The position numbers and the translations under genes are program-made. A stretch of DNA of 17,816 nucleotides from an uncultured Ruminococcus sp. (lineage in GTDB: Bacteria > Bacillota > Clostridia > Lachnospirales > Lachnospiraceae). The notes beneath the pieces were generated by a model. The model saw nothing but the letters and a program-made list of their open reading frames with translations. It did no database searches and had not been told where the DNA came from. Positions 15,801-17,816 of this stretch are shown here, piece by piece (positions within the stretch are counted from its first letter, which is position 1; the number at the start of each line of letters is the position of its first letter). The stretch lies in contig USFD01000067.1 of NCBI GenBank assembly GCA_900553885.1, positions 1 through 17,816 of the forward strand, written 5' to 3'.

Positions 15801-16566
15801 CACCGCGGATTGTGGCAACAAAGAGCATATTATTGTTTCCGGAAGCAATCATATTGGCGTTAATCGTATCCGCGTCTACCGAATAATCATCCGTTCCGTT
15901 TACGCGGATTCCCACATTCCTCCGATTGGATCCGGTGAGAGTAAGGAGCAGTTTTACGGTATAAGTTCCTTTTTTCTCTACGTTCACAGTATAATGAAGA
16001 TTGTCTCCGGATCCCGGCGCGGCCCCCAGTTCATTGACGTAGCCAATCGCCTGAAAGGTGCCCACAGCTGATCCTTTCGTAAAGCCAAAATCCGCGTCAG
16101 AGGCAGAGAACTGTGCATTCTGCAGCGCGGTTATCTCGCTGATCTTCATACTTGTCCCGCTGTATCCGGGCGTACGTCCTTCTGTCTCCAGATCATAGAA
16201 CTGTGCCTTTTCATTTACCGGCACTTCCGCAGTCTCGCCCACCGCATCTCCGCCGCCTATGTTATACCGGCCAATGTTCATATCCAGCCCCTTATCGCTG
16301 AAGAACAGTTCCGCCGCCTGGGACGTCATCTTTTCGCTGTAGCCGATCCGGTTGGCCCACCAGCACAGCGACGTGCCCCAGCCTTCAAACTCGCCCAGCC
16401 CGTCCCCGTTGGTGTCATTGAAAGCCGACGCATTCCACGGCTGAAGCCGGACGGTCTGATCCACGCTGTCAGCGGCCCGTGCAACTGCCGCCTGATCCGC
16501 CGGCAGCGACGTCAGTGTAAGTGCTGCCGCCGCTGCTGCCGCAACCAGCTTTTTAGTTGTTTTCAT
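9871..16566 (-). CDS. Giant cell-wall-anchored multimodular glycosidase (GH30 + GH43)
   Basis: A 2,231-residue surface enzyme. Order: signal peptide (1-32); GH30 barrel (40-110 and 298-640) with a beta-sandwich CBM nested at about 140-285; GH30 C-terminal sandwich (645-748); F5/8-C/CBM32-like (762-896); LamG-like (903-1120); two atrophied bacterial Ig-like domains (1127-1213, 1214-1311); GH43 propeller (1318-1632); Big_4-like (1637-1703); a further sugar-binding sandwich (1710-1873); FIVAR repeats (1878-1945, 1945-2006, 2013-2078, 2110-2173) with a Pro/Glu linker (2079-2107); VQTGD sorting signal (2199-2203), membrane helix and RKRR. GH30 acid/base is E435 (MNEP), nucleophile E536 (WMSEVDG). 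GH43 residues are D1372 (RDPF), D1496 (SIDTT) and E1555 (VEGP). GH30 resembles endo-beta-1,6-galactanases; with GH43, arabinogalactan side chains are a likely target (inference). AAGGAGG is nine bases before the ATG, which overlaps yesL. Confidence 0.93.
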   Translation of the reverse strand: MKTTKKLVAAAAAAALTLTSLPADQAAVARAADSVDQTVRLQPWNASAFNDTNGDGLGEFEGWGTSLCWWANRIGYSEKMTSQAAELFFSDKGLDMNIGRYNIGGGDAVGETAEVPVNEKAQFYDLETEGRTPGYSGTSMKISEITALQNAQFSASDADFGFTKGSAVGTFQAIGYVNELGAAPGSGDNLHYTVNVEKKGTYTVKLLLTLTGSNRRNVGIRVNGTDDYSVDADTINANMIASGNNNMLFVATIRGVELNAGDNTVDIGGVGDWTLDFVKMAVISSGDEGVVPAEDEFTHAAHIIRSDSAVPGYAVDVTKIDTDQHSIQWYEDNFARADEDCGYAWNYDWDADENQMNVLKAAAEASGEEFIAEAFSNSPPYFMTVSGCSSGNVNANTDNLRADSVNAFAAYMADVIEHWNDEGVITFQSTTPMNEPYTNYWGAYSNKQEGCHFDQGESQSRIIEALNAELEEKGIDILISGTDETSIDTQIRSYNALSDEAKQIVDRIDTHTYGGSDRAGLKSLAESEGKNLWMSEVDGTFAAGTNAGEMTAALGLAQRMMTDVNGLGASAWILWNAIDMHSDSKTKDTLWPDSANDFASMDDLYDAVNLNGGYWGLAYADHDKENIEVTMKYYGFGQLSRYIRPGYTIIGTNRENTLAAYDPEGQKAVVVVMNPSDSDKTWKFDLSGFETMGTDITAIRTSGSMADGEKWADVTKSDNIAADTQNNGFTASVKANSITTYIIEGVSGIREDAGMDASDVKQIPVTADQVTGSTPWNGDQTNGVTNVIDNNYSTYFDGVLSGYVVFDLGEEKNIAAVGYAPRNGYADRCVGATIYGSNDGEDWTPLYTIDSVPAQNTDTFVYYTDFNTTEHTFRYIRYAQTESGNCNLSELKVYEPVSEADSALAAHYDMSHDGTALKDISGNGNDAVLYNTEDDDFAVYGEEEVLQFNNEQYATIPSGVVDDASSFTVQALVSAPTTSDNWVWCFGDGIGEWGAGNIGDYIFVSANSAQGSYNGTVLGAVKTGNEAQGGESRMPVPDQRLGGGYTAITLVSDGSTLTLYMDGVEVSVLEHGKDVSGVIPDGDILGYIGQSLYSPDRKLIANVADIRIWDTALDAETVASAVPSAAEKQNMLLADIQEALLSGNASADDIIGDVAFPASVDGVNLTWDIPENSSIAEDGKVTAPEADETVNVSVSYTCYGEEKTASFTLTVKGEDIDRILNEAEASLDIPDQDDIRGNITLPEQTENGVQVTWTTDHPEIVDVEAHAVQGYDPMPAGVVTRPAEDTEVKVTATLTYKEETRTKEFILNVKAAPKKIEDSDYTDYFFAYFAGEGYADGEQIYFASSQDGLNWDDLNNNKPVLTSTLGEKGVRDPFIIRSPEGDKFYLIATDLKINGGNGWGAAQTNGSQSLMVWESTDLVNWSDQRMVEVSADIEAGCTWAPEAAYDPLTGEYVVYWASKTADDGYAKQRVYYAKTRDFYTFTEPEVFIDYDESSIDTTIIQGDDGYYYRYTKNEGGATNDLGALTKTVFVERSKTLLGQWTHIPSDSLNANQWVEGPTIFKFNQEDQAAGRQYCLLVDNYGGGGYYPLVTDDLSGGAFSRPDTTYKMPSRARHGTPIRVTKEEYQRILAAYASPEEVNTATYMGETPELPDTVTIDTGSEEIQRAVTWNLDGVSFEGNPFSIVTVTGSVEGSTVDATANVQIIPENIEYMIDSNNPESATWENVKKLSSGLLNTDAADQQKTDDNTWGYTSIAGTDNSADITGYSQSSIYNPYTGGWWARGNKDITYQVTLPAGEHTILLGCTGWWNMGRQMDVFCSLDGGAQTKLCDFDAVSSQERYASGTITLDKETVVTLTVKKADNNDPILSWIAVCGMPSAPAIDLGELQEAVNQANALKAEDYTAGSYADVQTALDTASAQLGSPASQDAVDAAYNALQTALQNLVSIAELRDYCAEHAGYTEDAYTEESYAAYEEAFAAAEAVLGDGDATLKEVADVLAALQEAVEGLEKKPDVEVSKDELQKLYNQYRETEKGNYTEESYAALQDALERAAEVLTDENAGQTDVDEAANALKAAADALEEKPEEPEKPQEPEDPEKPEDPDLPQNPEQPAVNKDKLQDLYDSSKNIEQGTYTDASYQAYRDALKAAEAVLGDPDATQEEVSRAYSDLQDAVRGLTAGSTLPTEPSGAAGRQDEDAKDQGAVQTGDTTPVPAAAAAMLTALAAMWVIYRKRRSM

Positions 16567-17227
16567 CCTTGCTTTCCTCCTTTTTTCCCTCTTTTGTATT
16601 ATCCTCGTTCTGTTCAAAAACTGTAAACACTCTTCTGAGCAGGTAGGAATTGATCCATGCAATTAGCGATACCATAAACAGGAACCACATCGGCAGAGCC
16701 ATCATCAGCATCATCGTGTTCCACAGTGACGCCAGTACCGCCACCACAACAATAGCCACCATAAGAAGTGTATACGGCAGTTTTGCAATCGTAAGAATCA
16801 GCGCGTTTTTAAATGTAGCGGATATCTTGTTCTCGTAGCGCGCTGTCAGCGGAAATACATATATCGTGACAGACAGAAGCAGGAATCCTACGATCAGGAA
16901 GATAATCTGAAGCACTTCTCCTGCTCCGGCTCCCATCATGCCTGTAATCCTGAAATCCAGCAGCCAGATCACACTGAACGCGGCAATAATCAGCCATATC
17001 GCAGTGCTCTGTTTGAAATTATCCTTAAAAGCCTTGAAAAAGCTCCGGAAAATATATCCCTCTTCGTTCCGGACAAGCTTCAGCATAACCGTATACAGAG
17101 CTGTCGTGGAGGCTCCGATAGTAACAATCGGAATGGAGCAGATCACCCATAGTATATTAAGAAACACCATGTCGCAGATCTTGCTCAGTGCGCGCATTAC
17201 AACATTGTCCATCAAATTAAATCTCAT
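16553..17227 (-). CDS. YesL/DUF624 family membrane protein
   Basis: A 224-residue integral membrane protein with about five hydrophobic segments (18-37, 75-95, 103-125, 152-168, 172-196). The DUF624 signature is CSIPIVTIGASTTALYTVM (30-48), followed by KLVRNEEGYIFRSFFKAFK and the N-F-K-Q-S/T turn. The tail after 205 is highly charged. Members such as B. subtilis YesL are usually encoded beside sugar ABC transporters and glycosidases; their biochemical role is not established. Here the gene overlaps the glycosidase start by 14 bases (the glycosidase ATG lies within the last five codons of yesL), so the two are almost certainly made together. AGAGG is six bases before its ATG, with an extended -10 promoter upstream. 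Confidence 0.9.
   Translation of the reverse strand: MRFNLMDNVVMRALSKICDMVFLNILWVICSIPIVTIGASTTALYTVMLKLVRNEEGYIFRSFFKAFKDNFKQSTAIWLIIAAFSVIWLLDFRITGMMGAGAGEVLQIIFLIVGFLLLSVTIYVFPLTARYENKISATFKNALILTIAKLPYTLLMVAIVVVAVLASLWNTMMLMMALPMWFLFMVSLIAWINSYLLRRVFTVFEQNEDNTKEGKKEESKDENN
16576..16582 (-). promoter_or_regulatory. Ribosome binding site fixing the glycosidase start
   Basis: AAGGAGG inside the yesL 3' end, nine bases before the ATG at 16566. This start gives a clean signal peptide (MKTTKK then an Ala/Leu-rich core); the longer frame to 16662 would bury it behind 32 charged residues. Confidence 0.8.
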
Positions 17228-17264
17228 AATAATCCTCTCACTTTATCTGATCCATATTTCTTTC

Positions 17265-17293
17265 AGTATAACACACATACAGGGTGAAATGAA
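17265..17293 (-). promoter_or_regulatory. Promoter of the yesL-glycosidase unit
   Basis: Minus-strand extended -10 TGTTATACT (TATACT at 17265-17270), a 17-base spacer and a weak -35 TTCATT (17288-17293). The leader to the yesL ATG is about 30 bases. Confidence 0.6.
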
Positions 17294-17380
17294 GCGCGAG
17301 TTCGGATTGGTGTGAATGTGGAATTCGGATTTGTCGAAATGAACTTAGATTAAGAAATAGCGGAAAATATTCAGAATTTC

Positions 17381-17443
17381 CCGAATAGAATGGGACGGAG
17401 ATATGGGATGTGGGATCCCATATCTCCTGCATATTCTATCCGG
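17381..17443. repeat. Compound palindrome upstream of the yesL promoter
   Basis: Inner perfect 13-pair stem (17397-17409 with 17415-17427; arm GGAGATATGGGAT) with a five-base loop. Five unpaired bases on each side lead to an outer 11-position stem (17381-17391 with 17433-17443) with one mismatch, which becomes G-U on the minus-strand RNA. No U-tract follows on either strand. It could be an operator, a cruciform or an RNA hairpin from upstream transcription. Confidence 0.8.
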
Positions 17444-17482
17444 AAGAAGCTCCTGATTATTCCTGTTTTTCCAAAGCAGATG

Positions 17483-17609
17483 TTCCTTTCGCAATTCCTC
17501 ATAAAACCAAATCAAAGGGGCTTTAACGTCAAAGACAACGGTTGAACAGGACGGAATCCGGACGTTAAAGCGCCCCTTTGCCTTGTCTTATGAGGAATTG
17601 CGAAGGGAA
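17483..17609. repeat. 127-base imperfect inverted repeat (long hairpin or MITE-like)
   Basis: Arms of about 48 bases around a 30-base centre. The outer segment contains a perfect 17-base match (TTCGCAATTCCTCATAA and its complement), then CAAAGGGG, then the inner CTTTAACGTC/GACGTTAAAG. Mismatches fall in two clusters. No open reading frame fits. It may be a small non-autonomous element or a structured RNA. Confidence 0.85.
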
Positions 17610-17719
17610 TTTCCGGACTGAGGAACAGAAAAGCGGAAACTCGAAGAGTTTTTGGATGCGCCTTTCAGAAGATGGGGACAGGGGATTCGGATGACTCTGG
17701 AATGAGTTTAGAAAAATAG

Positions 17720-17816
17720 GAACCTGAGGATCAGCGTTGGGATTTACAGCGGGCTCTGTTCGAGCGCATGCGAGTTAGCACGCTGTAAATCCTGCTTTTA
17801 GCTGATTCTCAGGTTC
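17720..17816. repeat. 97-base imperfect inverted repeat at the window edge
   Basis: The outer arms GAACCTGAG-R-ATCAGC and the inner arms GGATTTACAGCG match, separated by an unpaired stretch. The 29-base centre holds the palindrome CGCATGCG (17765-17772). The matching outer end coincides with the last base of the window, so it may extend further. Confidence 0.75.

Larger units (their letters stand above)
17228..17816. other. Gene-free stretch with three long palindromes
   Basis: 589 bases without a supportable gene on either strand. It holds the yesL promoter next to the gene, then palindromes at 17381-17443, 17483-17609 and 17720-17816. Between the last two (17610-17719) I see only a short six-pair hairpin (AAACTC-GAA-GAGTTT) near 17640. 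The gene upstream of yesL lies outside the window. Confidence 0.7.

Noticed and set aside
17483..17816. Insertion sequence ends
   Set aside because: No transposase fragment lies between or beside the palindromes, and their arm sequences differ from each other, so they are not the two ends of one element.

Overview
The window looks like chromosome from a gut-type Lachnospiraceae (Clostridia, Bacillota). The evidence is a separate PurO-type IMP cyclohydrolase next to a stand-alone AICAR transformylase, a TsaB-RimI fusion, a CarD regulator, a YesL/DUF624 membrane protein beside a giant Gram-positive surface glycosidase, and strong AGGAGG-type ribosome binding sites. Every gene I can support is on the minus strand, so the window reads from right to left. 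No mobile-element gene, CRISPR array or rRNA was seen.

Right end (about 17228-17816): a 589-base gene-free stretch with three long imperfect palindromes and an extended -10 promoter. It drives a two-gene unit: a YesL/DUF624 membrane protein (16553-17227) whose last 14 bases overlap a 2,231-residue surface enzyme (9871-16566). That protein carries a signal peptide, a GH30 domain with a carbohydrate-binding module nested in its barrel, a discoidin-type CBM, a LamG-like domain, two Ig-like domains, a GH43 propeller, another Ig and sugar-binding module, four FIVAR repeats, a Pro/Glu linker and a degenerate sortase signal. It probably attacks a branched arabinogalactan-like glycan at the cell surface (inference).

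Middle (8371-9801): xpt (xanthine phosphoribosyltransferase) closed by a clear terminator, then a CarD-family regulator with its own upstream region.

Left two thirds (153-8320): a tight housekeeping run of a CNNM/CorC-type CBS transporter, PurO, AICAR transformylase, TsaE, TsaB-RimI, a small zinc-ribbon protein, RNase Z, TsaD and IspD. PurO and AICAR transformylase complete IMP synthesis without a classical bifunctional PurH. TsaE, TsaB and TsaD make the t6A37 tRNA modification, and RNase Z trims tRNA 3' ends. Several junctions overlap or nearly touch (PurO start, RNase Z/TsaD ATGA, IspD TTG start), which suggests translational coupling. A tRNA-Ser(UGA) gene with its own strong promoter follows and is cut by the left window edge.

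The least explained sequence lies in the non-coding parts: the palindrome cluster at the right end, a possible three-way-junction RNA after tsaB-rimI, and a hairpin that covers part of the transporter's Shine-Dalgarno.
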